A stretch of 64,000 nucleotides of DNA, taken from the NCBI GenBank assembly GCA_945859605.1, contig OX243824.1, positions 313,831 through 377,830 of the forward strand, written 5' to 3'. The stretch is from Lumbricus rubellus (Eukaryota > Annelida > Clitellata > Crassiclitellata > Lumbricidae). Numbering within the stretch: the stretch's first letter is position 1; every line of letters starts with the position of its first letter. A program made the translations under genes and the position numbers. Below the pieces are notes generated by a model. It saw only the letters and a program-made list of their open reading frames with translations, was not told where the DNA came from and did no database searches. Positions 1-11,300 of the stretch are shown piece after piece.

Positions 1-19
1 ACAATGTATCAGACTGTTT

Positions 20-946
20 ATGCAGTTTACTATTCATGGAAATGTGGCAAGAATCGCAGGTTTTCTTCTACTACGTAGAAATATTCTTCGAATTCCAACC
101 AAAGGCATTTTATTGATAAGTACTGATCTGTTTGTGCGCTACCTGCTTATTCAATGCAGCCCGGAAAGACTGATAGTTAATGATACGCTTGATGTGTCTT
201 TACAATTTGAGGCAGACTGTTGCCTTGCTGCTATGATGAGGTATAAGAGGCCTAGTAAGATCCCAAAAATCCTCATCTACTCTCGGTGCAACGAAGAATC
301 AGCAACAGATATCGTCCTACCTGGAAGGACTGATATATCAGAAGCACTGATAAGAATTTCTACTGATTACATGACACGTTTTTATGCTTCACTTTCAGCA
401 GAGTTTGGAGCCGGTTTCAACTTGGCGCCATGCTACGAAGCTCTCAGTCTTTATTTATGTCGCAGATATGAAGATGTAATACATCTGTGTGAAAAGTTGT
501 TGGAAGTGTCTGATCCTGATCGTGACTCAGACTTAGAAGAGTTTCAGTTTCTTAATGTAAATATCAACTTGTGCTTTATTGCATATTTTGATGAAGATAT
601 TCAGGCTTTGGTCGGATTTCAACTGCTGGTTTTACGTTTGACACTGATGCAGTGTGATGTCTTTGAGAATAATATGCTCAACGATAACAACAAATGGATG
701 AAAGATTTTCAATTGAAAGATCGCGGCACACAATTCTTTTATTATGGAACACACTATGATGCATTCAAGCCCATATTAAGAAGACAATTTCTGGGAAATT
801 ACTTAAAACTGCGATGTTTGTTAGACCTCGAATTTCCATTGTTTGAGGTGAAAGCGGCTTTTCAATGTTTGGAAAGTCGTTTTCTATTTGAACACACGTT
901 GTTGCATTTCATGCACAAAAAAATTGCCAGGTGTTATCAGATATGA
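20..946 (+). pseudogene. cGAS-like/Mab-21 family copy A, 3' fragment
   Basis: This open frame of 308 codons matches only the C-terminal third of the complete family members C, D and F. It runs from the segment before AGFLLLRRNILRIPTKG to the end motif ARCYQI. The whole catalytic Mab-21 domain is missing, so no enzymatic function is possible. Relative to C, a 1-nt deletion near position 40 (GGAAATGTGG versus GGATGATGTGG) puts the preceding bases out of frame, so the ATG at 20 is accidental. Bases 1-24 match the family's own 3' UTR (1218-1241) at 23 of 24 positions, so the fragment is joined directly to the 3' UTR of another copy. It includes the TPR-like stretch (residues around 135-165) and is closest to C in the variable patch NNMLNDNNKW. 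It could in principle be the 3' part of a gene reaching outside the window, but the UTR junction argues for a recombination relic. Confidence 0.8.
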
Positions 947-1826
947 TGGTACTAATATCATGCACTTGTAGTATAGTGAATGAGTTATCAGACATTTTAG
1001 TTGTCGTTTTGTCATTCAACTCTTGGTGTGTAGCCTATATCTTGTCACTCGTAGTTAACTTGGCTGTAACTTATAAGCCAAAACATGCTCGATATTAACC
1101 CTCATTCGAACAAGCGAAAATCCAACTTAATTTGAACAAAAGTCTGATCATGGGTAGAGCCCAATAGTGCTTTTTATATGCCAATTTTGTAAGATGATAT
1201 CAGAATAACTAAAAACAACAATGTATCAGACTGTCTATGCAACATAAATTATTTTTATAATAAATGTAAAACTAAATGTTTAGTAACATTAATTGTGACG
1301 GTTTGTCATATCGATTAGATAATATCTACTGTACACATCTATAAAATTTGGAAATCAAATGAATAAATCATAATTCTTGTATAAATTCGTACCAAATGTT
1401 GTTATGTTAAAAGTCTACCTACAGCATCTACCCTCGGCACCTACACTCCGCTACTACTGAGTACTGACTCATTGCATTCATCATCGCTGTCCTTAGCTGA
1501 TGCAGAACAGTGTTGGACTGGCATTCATTCCATGCTGCTGCACCCGTAGATTGGAATCGACTTTTGCTGTCTGTACTTATTTTTCTGGCTTGGCTTTCAA
1601 GTGTTTGAATATTTAACGCTGTTTTCTATTGGCGACACACACAAATACACGAACACACGCATACGCACGCACGCACACGCACATTCATTCATTCATTCAT
1701 TCATGTCGGAAATTTATAAAGCGCCGCTTCAGGGTTACTAGTCAGAAGCGCTGTCGACCAAACTCTGTTATGATACGATAATAATAATTATTGTCCCCTA
1801 AAAGAACAGTTAATTTAGTAGGCCTA
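947..1826 (+). repeat. 3' flank of the duplication unit, copy A
   Basis: This non-coding flank is homologous to the flanks of B (18677-19182), C (32310-33203), D (38790-39680) and F (58810-58030, minus). It holds the 3' UTR, then a stretch whose minus-strand translation (GAKAWNECQS in copy C) resembles a LINE reverse-transcriptase tail. A CA-rich and CATT-repeat tract and a TTTATAAAGCGCC-type repeat follow. A differs from C at 1819-1826 by an inserted AGGCCT. Confidence 0.75.
1362..1367 (+). promoter_or_regulatory. Polyadenylation signal shared by the family (copy A)
   Basis: AATAAA in the context AATGAATAAATCATAATTC, 416 bp after the stop of A. The same hexamer and context recur at a similar distance after B, C, D and F. 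Confidence 0.6.
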
Positions 1827-3689
1827 CCTTATACTAATAGGAAATCTTAGACAGTATATTAACATGCGCAATTTTTAATTTACATATTACTATGAAGCTA
1901 TAAATTCACGGTGTGTAAGTGGACTCTTGTGTTACACGCAGTGCTCACTACGAAACAAATGCATTACGATACGATACATTAATGCAATAAAATGCGTATT
2001 ATTTTTAAACCAAAATGAGCTGACATCGACGCAACGTACATGTATAGAAATGTGCATAGGTTGAAGATTCTCGTGGGCATTAATTATAATTTTGTGCAAT
2101 TGAAAGGTGTCAATTACATGTATAGGAGCTCAGCCAAGGTGCTACTATGATTGACCCTGCTTTGGTGTAATGCAATTGATTTGGTTTCCTTAAATAAGTT
2201 TCATAGTTATTACTCACCAGCAGTTTTGGTATCTGAAGACCACGTCGTTTACAAAAGTACTGAGGTTGTTTTGATTACTACGTTTTTTTTTATTTGCTTG
2301 TTACGTTGTTTCCTTGTAGTAAAATTCAAGTCCACAGTCTCGTGTGAAATGTTATCAATGAACACCGTTGCCTGTTTCGTTGTGAAATAAATTTTGCTTC
2401 TGTGGATGCATGTATAAGTTCAGAAATTCGTAATGTGCTGTAGGGTTCATACAATTGTTTCTTGCTGTAATAAACAAAATACGTTTAAAATTTACAGTAC
2501 TATTTCTGACATTTTTAACTTTATCTAAAAATTAATTAAGGAAGTCCACAGTCTCGTGTGCAATGTTATCGGACTACTCCTTTGATAAGAGTTACTGATG
2601 ACTCGTGATTGTGCGTAGAGCACCAATAAATCTATGTAAAATTGGAAATGTTTCATTAAATAAAGTTTTATTGTAGAACATCATGTTATATAAATATCTT
2701 TTGACTGTAGACCAGTTGACGCTAGACCAATTGTCCGTAGACGAGTTGTCAGTAGACCAATTGTCATAGAACCTATGCGACCAGCGCTACTATGTGCTAA
2801 CTTTATAGGTCTACGATATTTTACAACACATAAACTTAATACACTAAAATACGATTACACCAGAACCAATTATAGCGATAGTTTCGTCCATCCAGCTTCA
2901 ATTTAATTAAGAAGATTTTCATCCATCGAGCTCCAATTTCAGCAAGGACACGACATGTCGCTTTTCTGGCCACCACAATGACATTTGCTGTTGGGGGTGA
3001 TTTAAAAAACAAGTACCAAATTTAATTCATACCTGTAAGTGCAATTATCTTAATAATTATTATTAAACTCGTGATATTTTAACACCGCGGACACGTGCTG
3101 TTTATTTCATCCACCAGAATCCCAACATGCATCACTCAGCTCAGCGTACAGCCTCTGGCTTCAAAGGTTATGAATATTAATGAGATAGTCACCTGGTTTG
3201 ATTGTCTATGCATTAGCTCTTCCGACCATGATAATGAATATTAATGAGAAGTCACATGAAATATTTGCGCATTAACTTCGTCTATGTCAATACGACCCTA
3301 GCATTCGGAAAGACGCCGCGGCGTCATCTACATGCACGTCTTTGGACTGACAACACACGTCCGGTCAACTCTCAGCAAGATGTGAAATTATTTGAGCACT
3401 GCCTTCATTCCTACAATGAAGACCGCAGTCAGGGTGTGTATTGAGATTTTTTATAACTTTGTTTGCATGCAGCGCTCAATGCATTACAATAATATTATTA
3501 TGGGTCTCGTTTATTCAACCAGTATACTAGCTTACATATAGCCTAAACGAACTTATTCACGAGCGCTGCGTTGAGTCAAAAGGGTTATCCGTAAGACTGT
3601 AGTCCATAGTGGTCCGGGTCGAGTTTCCGCAGGATCGGAGGGGTGGAAACAGCTACTAAGGTGGGTGTCGTCTGGGCCGGGAGTTTGAG
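1827..3689. other. Intergenic, no gene recognised
   Basis: No convincing coding sequence. There is a 26-bp direct repeat around TCCACAGTCTCGTGTG at 2331 and 2543. About four imperfect 16-17 bp units of the type GTAGACCAATTGTC lie at 2705-2770. Short open frames here show no family resemblance. Confidence 0.5.
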
Positions 3690-3985
3690 GGTGGAGTATC
3701 AGTTGAGACAGGGTAAGATTTCTCAAGGGCGGATACAGAAACTTTGGACGGGGGGGGGGGGGTTTCAAAAATTTCTTGGCACCTTGGCTCTGGGGGAAAA
3801 AATCGCATCTGCCAAAAAAGTTGATGACCTTTTTTCTAGTCATCCGGCCGAATTTTTGGGAAAATCATACCATTTCAGCAGCCACTGAAATCAAATGGCG
3901 GAGGCACGATACATGGGCATTTCTAAATGGGGGGCATGGCCGGATTGCCCCCCCCTGGATAGCTTTCTTTAGAGGCCGCTAATTT
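3690..3985. repeat. G-tract MITE-like repeat with GTTGATGACC core
   Basis: It opens with GGGCGGATACAG and a run of 12 G, contains AAAAAGTTGATGACC followed by TTTTTTCTAGTCATC, and ends near a run of C. The same core recurs at 22611-22690, 22905, 33215 and 47100-47220, so this is a dispersed non-autonomous repeat. Terminal repeats are too degraded to define ends exactly. Confidence 0.5.
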
Positions 3986-4009
3986 TTTTTTACCAAAATG
4001 CAGAACCAA

Positions 4010-4998
4010 TTAACCCTCAGGCTACCACGCTATTTTTGTAACACTGACTACCAAGGGGGGGTGGTTACCACCCCCCCCCTGGATTTTGGGTTTGGTTTGA
4101 GATATCATAACTTGTAATACACCTATGGATTCAGCATTCATTTCTGCACAAAATGGTATATTTAGGTTTAAAATATATGAAAGCACCCCGAAGTTATGAA
4201 TTTTTTACCGTAGGCACCCGTCGATTCCACAAAATGTATACTTTCGCATAAGCAAAATATTAGATTCTGTGTGTTTTAACATAATTTATTTAATTGAAAA
4301 TAGTTTACATATAATAAAGTCCAATATTCAACTATAAAAACTAGTAATAAGTTAGTTTTAGTTACAATAAAAAGAGAAAAAACATGCAAAACATGCTGAA
4401 AAACGTTTACGCAGACTTATCGGTTTGCGTTGTAAAAAAAACCCCAACATTTTCACACATTTAAATTTATTTTGAGCACTTCCGGTCATCAAATGTCAAA
4501 TTAATTGGTATAAAAAAATAGCGCTAAATGCACTCTATAGAATGACATAATTTATTTCTCTTAAAAAATAAATTATGAATAATTTTTAATGGGAAAAACA
4601 TGAAAATTTTATGAAAATAAAACACCTTTATTTATATTTTAATTTATTTTGAGCACTTCCGGTTGTCAAACAACAACTCCGTGACCACCAAAATGTAGCC
4701 CCACATTCCCTCTACAGAATGGTGTAATTGGTGTCTCTTCATGTCAAAGGACGGATAAGATACAGCCGATAATCTAAGGGGGGTGGTATCCACCCCCCCC
4801 TGGTGCCTCGGGTATATCGGGTATAACTTTTGAATGGTATGGTATATCATCACACATTTTAGCTCAGAATGTGTGCAAATGAATCCTCTACAGCTACCTA
4901 AAACGTCAAAATTTTATTCCTAACGAAAAAAAATTGATTTGGGAAAAACCTAGAGGGGGGGGGTGGATACCACCCCCCCCTGGTAGCCCGAGGGTTAA
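4010..4998. mobile_element. piggyBac-like MITE, TTAA target duplication, copy 1
   Basis: TTAA at 4010-4013 and 4995-4998 flanks a 981-bp element. Its ends, CCCTCAGGCTACCA and the complement of TGGTAGCCCGAGGG, match at 13 of 14 positions. No transposase is present. The interior has several GGTTACCACC or GGTGGATACCACC palindromes with long C runs, plus internal copies of a segment containing CCGGAAGTGCTCAAAATAAA or its complement. A second copy in opposite orientation lies at 21189-22171. TTAA duplication and CCC ends are typical of piggyBac and also of Kolobok, so the superfamily is inferred. Confidence 0.85.
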
Positions 4999-5326
4999 AG
5001 CTAAAAGCTGAGTTCTGGCCCAAGAAATTCTTGCCCGCGGGCCAACGAGATCGCATCGCTAACATAGTGGACGAATAGAGGATGCTGACGCTGGCAGATG
5101 GATGAGATCATTTGGTTCTAGGTCGTTGTAGGACCGGTAGTTAAATTAAGAACCTCGAAATTGATTCGAGTAGTGAGTCAGTGAAGATGATAAAACATGA
5201 AAAAGATATATGGGACGAACGAAGACGCCGAGCTACTATAGTTTGTAAGCTGCAGGCTGCAGAACGGACTGGAGAGGAGTTGCAGTAATCAAGGACACTC
5301 CGAAGTTTGAATCTTAGGCGCGGATA
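4999..5326. other. Intergenic, no feature recognised
   Basis: Ordinary sequence between two MITEs. The minus-strand open frame here shows no recognisable domain. Confidence 0.4.
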
Positions 5327-6319
5327 TAGGGGAAGGTGGGGCAAGACGGACCCCGTAACAAATTTTTTGGTTTTAAGACACCATAAACGTGCTTCATGGG
5401 CAAAACTTTGTTTGTTACTCGTAGCTTATACAGTGCCCTAGCTAAGGGCAGCACAAATTTAATTGCATCTCTTTTCGATAATAAGATTTTAAAATTTTAA
5501 AAACTTAGTCGCAATGGTCCATCTTGCCCCACTCTGGGGCAAGATGGACCAGTCTAATAAATCATGCCCCACGCATTAGGCTTTCATCATAGCATGTTCT
5601 GATCACATGTAGATTACTATTTTATGCACAAATGTGACCGTCTATAAAGTAAAACACTAAGCATAAGTCAGAAGTTACATTGGAGTACATTTTTAAAATT
5701 TCATATGATTTTAGTGGTCCATCTTGCCCCCATGGTGGAACAAGATAGACCACTGTAATCGTGTATTTCGCGCTAATTGTTATTATTATTGTATCCATCA
5801 ATAATTGTTACAGTAATAATAACATAATAATTAATTAACATTTGAAATCAGATGAAAAAAAAGGAATCACACGACAAAATCACACTAACGGGGCAAGATG
5901 GATCACAAGGTCCGTCTTGCCCCGTCAGTGACTGATCCAACTTGCCCCCATGGGTGAGGTATAAACTTTTCATCAATAAAAAATTAAATCTACTGGGTAT
6001 CCTGCCAATACTGGATTCGTTAATATAGCAGAAGAGGGTGTTTAACAAAATATATTTTTATCAAAAGCCTGTCACAACGTGCAATTGAATACTTAGCAAA
6101 TAACTGTTTCCACAAAATAAGATCGGACAGGTCGAAAATCAACTTTTCATCATAAAACACGCAAAAATGTCGTTTCGGTCGATTACTTTGGACAAATCAC
6201 CAAAGCGCCAACAGTATAACAGTAATTAATGTTCATTCGGAAGGTGGCGATATCATAGATACCTTATATTGTCGGGATCCATCATACCCCAAGGGTCCGT
6301 CTTGCCCCGCCTTCCCCTA
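5327..6319. mobile_element. TIR element with TA ends and GGGGCAAGAYGGACC repeats
   Basis: The left end TAGGGGAAGGTGGGGCAAGA continues to ACCC, and the right end is its complement over 27 bp with one mismatch. TA at both edges suggests a TA target duplication of the Tc1/mariner type. The motif GGGGCAAGATGGACC or its complement recurs internally (5535, 5715, 5890, 5915). No transposase frame is present, so this is non-autonomous. Confidence 0.8.
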
Positions 6320-6819
6320 CCACTGTCGCCAGAGGATATGAAGTTAGATATCCAAACGCTTGAAAGCCGAGGAAAAGCGAAGTTCTTAGTTCGCTCTTGA
6401 AGGAAGTGAATCTGAGATGCGAGCAGAGAGAGAAAGTCGATTCCATCATCTGATTAAAAATAAATATAAATAAAAGACAGAAAATGAATGTATATTTAAA
6501 TATATGCATGTTTATGAATGTATGTTAAATAGTGACATTAAATAATGGCATGGGTGCAGAGGCATGGAATATACGCGACATCAAAATTGTTAGGCATCGT
6601 GTATTGCGCTTGATGATCGCCGGCAACTAGAAGGGGTGTAAGGAGCTATAGCAGTGACTGAAGGTAGCCTACATGTATATGAAGGTGGGCTGGTGGTGAA
6701 AGATTCGTAGGTTAAACGGGCCAATTTAAATTTAATATTGGGATCAACGGGAAGCAAGGGTACCTGTAGTTGATGAGTTGAACTGGTGATCATGTAACCA
6801 GCATCTTCTGGTCAAATGT
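6320..6819. other. Intergenic, no feature recognised
   Basis: No gene, tandem repeat or terminal repeat was seen between the TA-type MITE and the SINE. Confidence 0.4.
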
Positions 6820-7040
6820 GGGGCACGGTGGTGTAGTGGTGGTCTCGCTGCCTTGGAGCCAGAAGGTTCGAGATTAGAATCCACCTCGCCGCGTAAAGAC
6901 CTTGGGCAAATCCTTCACTCACAATTGCACAGCGCTTCTGCGTAAAATCCGATGCAGTGTCCGCTCTGCATTCGGGAGCGCCTCCGAGTAGTGAGAGCTT
7001 GAAGGGGCGCTATAACAAGTGCACATACAAACAAATAAAT
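6820..7040 (+). mobile_element. tRNA-derived SINE, copy 1
   Basis: The head GGGGCACGGTGGTGTAGTGG contains an A-box-like TGGTGTAGTGG, and a B-box-like GGTTCGAGA follows at the usual distance. The body is shared with the copy at 47395-47616, and the 3' end is GGGGCGCTATAACAAGTGC followed by ACATACAAACAAATAAAT. The B box is disrupted compared with the second copy. It is a Pol III retroposon, not a functional tRNA gene. Confidence 0.8.
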
Positions 7041-8104
7041 ATGCAAAATATAATGAGTTTAGGCTTCCCCGTAATTAAAAGCTCAACGTGTGAGAGAGCC
7101 ACAAGACCGAATTAGCATAAAGAAGACTTGATGCAGTAATTATGAAGTGATGGCAAGACAAAACTTATATAGTTCGCGTAATTTCAACGTTAAGGGTGTC
7201 TATACTTTCCTCATACTAGGCCTACATTTCACAACGACATCTCAATCAGCGTAGGCCTAAGACATTTGATGCGACGAGGCCAATAACAGAGAAGTCACGG
7301 TGCTATCTAACAGCAATTCGTGCTCGGTGAATGAATAGTTCAGCCTGAGTGGAAGAAAATAATTATAGAACACGACAACCCTAAACAACCAAAATGGTGT
7401 GACATATAGGCTATATCACACCAAAGCAGAGATCCGATATTAAGGCGATGCAGGACACTCGCATTTGACAGGTGAAATTATGCAAACGTTTGATGGATTG
7501 GATGAATTGGATACATCGTATAACGACAACTTATAATAAGAAAGGAATTTACCATCATATATAATGGCTTTGGCTAATAATAATGATATTATATTATACA
7601 CCTGTCCAGGTCCTATATGCTGACTCTTGCCATTTGCCCCACGCCCACTCCAATATCCGACGCTTCTCTGTTAAATACAGTGGGGCCCAAACATGGAATG
7701 AGATTCCCCTTTCCATCAGATAGCTACTTAATTTTGTATTTTTAAGTTAACACTGCGTACCTTGATACTCAACAATAACTGATGAATTATTACGGCGCAT
7801 TGTGACTAATAATTGTTTCATAATTATTACAGAGTGAATAAATCGATAAACTTTGAAAAATCTCCGACATTGAATAAATTTGGTGGCGACTAAAGTTAGA
7901 TCAAAATCCCTAGGCCTACTACTTGGGCTGTATCCCGACCATCCAGTTACATTAATTTTATGCCTCAAACTTTGTCCAAAAGTCCATAATATTATGATCA
8001 TCAAATGTGAAACTGTGCTTTAGTTAAGGCGTTTGCTGTTTATTTTCCATAATTGTTTTAACTCATGCATTATAATTTATGTCAGGACCACTATACGGCA
8101 ATCT
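7041..8104. other. Intergenic with a LINE reverse-transcriptase tail fragment
   Basis: Mostly featureless. In the plus strand at about 7646-7727 the frame reads NIRRFSVKYSGAQTWNEIPL and then a stop. This matches the C-terminal signature (SI-Y-GP-WN-LP) of CR1/Jockey-type LINE reverse transcriptases, so it is a short 3' relic. Confidence 0.55.
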
Positions 8105-8323
8105 AAAGGCCATCATCATCATGGTACAACCACCAGGGGACTCCCCTAGCGGGGTTGCAAGACCCATTCCGGGTCCCCTATGCAACCAAATGGTGACTAT
8201 TGGCATCATTATTTAAGTACTGCTTTATTATATTTGTTAACCTTTTTCTTTGATGCTTGATTTGATTTGTGTCTTGGGTTTTTTTGGTTGCCAAATAATA
8301 TATTTGATTTGATTTGATTTCGA
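8105..8323 (+). mobile_element. Retroposon 3' end with (ATTTG)n tail
   Basis: It contains CCCTAGCGGGGTTGCAAGAC and TTCCGGGTCCCCT and ends in TTTGATTTGATTTGATTT. The insertion at 14494-14815 has the same body motif (AGCGGGATTTCC, TTCTGGGTCTCCCC) and the same tail, so both are one SINE or truncated-LINE family. The hAT element is inserted immediately after the tail. Confidence 0.65.
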
Positions 8324-8331
8324 TGGTGGAC
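8324..8331. repeat. Left target-site duplication of the hAT element
   Basis: TGGTGGAC, repeated exactly at 13739-13746. Confidence 0.9.
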
Positions 8332-11300
8332 CAGGGAACAGGTCGGACCGGAACGCACCGGAACGCCGTTCCGGTTCCTTTTTTGACGACCGGAACGCCG
8401 TTCCGGTTCCTTTTTATAAAATAATTCTTGCATGTACGGCGTCGTTTTTTATTTCGTATAATTTTCTCTGCGCTCATGTTGAGCTCAGCCCTAGTCATGC
8501 AGAGTCCACGTATACACATAGGTAAACCCTCTGTCTCATTCTCCTTTTGGATGACTCCATTAATTTATAGCGCCAACGATATTTTTATTTCTAAGTTAAA
8601 ATGACTCCATATGTTTTAGCAAGCCTATATATATAAATTCTAATCATATGACACCAAAATCATAACATATGGTCAAGGGATGCAGAATTATGTGTATTTT
8701 AGCATTTTTATGTTGTCGATCGGGACTCGAGACATATAAAAAATTAATAACTCCGTTACCGCTTACATTTTTTACACATGATATTTTATTAGGGCCTATA
8801 TTCTGAAATGAACGGACTTTGTACACAAAGTTGGAATATCTGCAAATAGTTGAAGAAATAAAAAGTTATTTAATGAGATGTAACTTTTATGAAAAAAATA
8901 ATGAATTTTAACAAACTAAACTGCCGGTAGAGGGCAGAAGATGCAATGCAAAATTAAAATTTTTTTAGCTTTATTTTTCACATTTCACTCCACCATAAAG
9001 TCGATACAGTTCCATTAATTTCTCTATTTAAACAGAGAACGAGGTTAATTTAAGTTTTACGTCTAGTTTAAATACTAAGGCGATGAAGCGCTTGAGAGAC
9101 GCCGATCTGCTGAATTACTTTTCAAAAAGACGCAACCCATTGACGACGGAAAGGTTTGAATATTGTTTACTGTCCATGGCATGCATGTTATTAATCAGAG
9201 AAGTTAAGGCTCAGTCGATGGCAAATGAAAAAGGTAATAGAAGAATAAGAAGCGGAATGACTGAAAACAATTATGAAAATGTTGACTTCAAAATAAGAAG
9301 TCGGAAATAATTATGATAGTGAAGTGTAGACCAACGACCTCATAATAGAACTATAATAGAACTATAGCACTAGACGGAGCTTCCTGCTTTTAGCTGAGCA
9401 ATGACATTGGTTCAACTTTCAAGAACAAGAAACAAAATATTGTCCAGGATATAAGCGTGAAAATTAAAAATAGATATAATTGGTTTTATCCATAAGGCTA
9501 AAAAATAGGTAGCCTGTACGTCGATGGTTTTATCGTATCATTATGGTTTTATATCGCACGCATTAATGGCGGCTTCAAGTGAATGCCGGTTTGGTGGGGA
9601 ATTGGTGCCTCAACAGAAGTCACATGATCCAACCGTCCTGGTGTAGACCTCTAGGCTCGAGTGTGAGAATTAAACCCGCTAAAATGATAGTTCAGAAATA
9701 AACCCGCTAAAACGAAACATTAACTAAGCGGTAAACCTTAAACGACTATAGCGAAATAGGCCTATAGAAAGTAATAAAGAGAAAGGTTATAAATCAATAG
9801 ACCTACGTTAATCAATAACACCTTTAGGCCTATTGTTCACCGAAAAGTGTACATCTATAATCACGGTAGTAATCATAATTATTATTGTGTAACTAGAGCT
9901 ATAGGCGGCTTATGCAGACTGCAGAGGACAATGTCAATGGGAAACCTCAAGAGAACGAAGGAAATGTACCCTTCAGCAAATAGTTTCAACAACATTGACC
10001 ATAGGCCTACATGTATACCTATCGTATCTCAAAACTTCTATAGCGCCCACGAGAGCGGAGTCGTGAGAACCAGCTTATTCACCTTTCATGCAGTTTTTAA
10101 ACCTCACCCTTTCTTCATTAACATCAGACTCAATAACAACAGGTACTTCAGACGTCAATCGCCTACCGCCACAAGAAGAGTCTAAACAAGCAAGTGATGA
10201 AGAGATTTCAGGTATGAAGATTGATGACTATGGGAGCGACCAGACTGACGATAGTGTAACCAACAGTTCAGAGCTGCAAACAGACAAAGCACCGTATCCT
10301 GCCATTTGGACTGCAAAGCAAGCAGAGGACTTTAGCGTCCACAATCCATGGCTGAAATTTTCAAATGGATGTCTAGGTTGCAAAATTTGCCAACAAATAA
10401 CAAACTATGGTGCTTTCAAGAAAAACGGCTTAAAAATTTCAGCACCGTGGTCCACTTGTTCAGTCACATACAATGGCAAGCATAGACAGAGCCAGCTAAG
10501 CTCACTAAGGAAGAAGATTCATGAACATGCCAATGGTCAGCAGCATACATTGGCTGAAGAAATCGTCCAAAAGGCCAGTGCGAATGTCATGGAGACAGTT
10601 GTAGCTGAGCAGCAAAAACATCTCTACGATAGCACAACCAGAGTTTTCCGGTCTGTTTATTCTCTAATGAAGAACAACCGGCCTTTCACTGACTTGCCAT
10701 CATTGATTAACTTGCAGGCTAAAAATGGACTGGACATGGGCATCATTTTACATTCCGAAACAACAGCAGCTGACATTTCAGGACTGATTGGATCAGAAAT
10801 GAGAGCAAAACTGTGTGCTGAAGTAATTAGTTCTGGTTCCAAAATTGCGCTTATCATGGATGAATCGACTACCATAGCCTCAAAGTCTGTTTTGATTTTA
10901 TACATTCGTGCGGCTGTCCGTAACACAGTTACTTCATTCTTTCTGGATCTCGTGGAGATGAACGGATGTGGAGCTGATGATATTGTTCGTGCTGTCATGA
11001 AGACTCTTTTGTTGCACGGGTTCAAAGATGAATACTTAGCAAGCCATCTGATTGCCGTATGCAGTGATGGTGCCAGTGTAATGGTTGGCCATAACAGCGG
11101 CGTGCTGAAAACACTTGATGACAAATTTCCAGGCATTATTCGATGGCACTGTCTGTGTCACAGAATCGAGCTTAGTGTTGGAGACACTTTGGTAGAAGTA
11201 AGTGGTGTAAATCATTTCAAACACTTCATGGACAAATTATATAGTGTATACAGCCAATCACCAAAAAACCAACGAGAGTTAGCTGCTTGTGCAGCAGCAC

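Noticed and set aside
4644..4853. Small minus-strand frame also found at 21328-21540 on the plus strand
   Set aside because: Conserved only because both are copies of one MITE. Low-complexity C runs alter the frame and no domain is visible.
9847..10185. 112-codon frame before the transposase
   Set aside because: Overlaps the transposase start in another frame and looks non-coding. Only a short part in a different frame (TAEDNVNGKPQENEG) might be an upstream exon.
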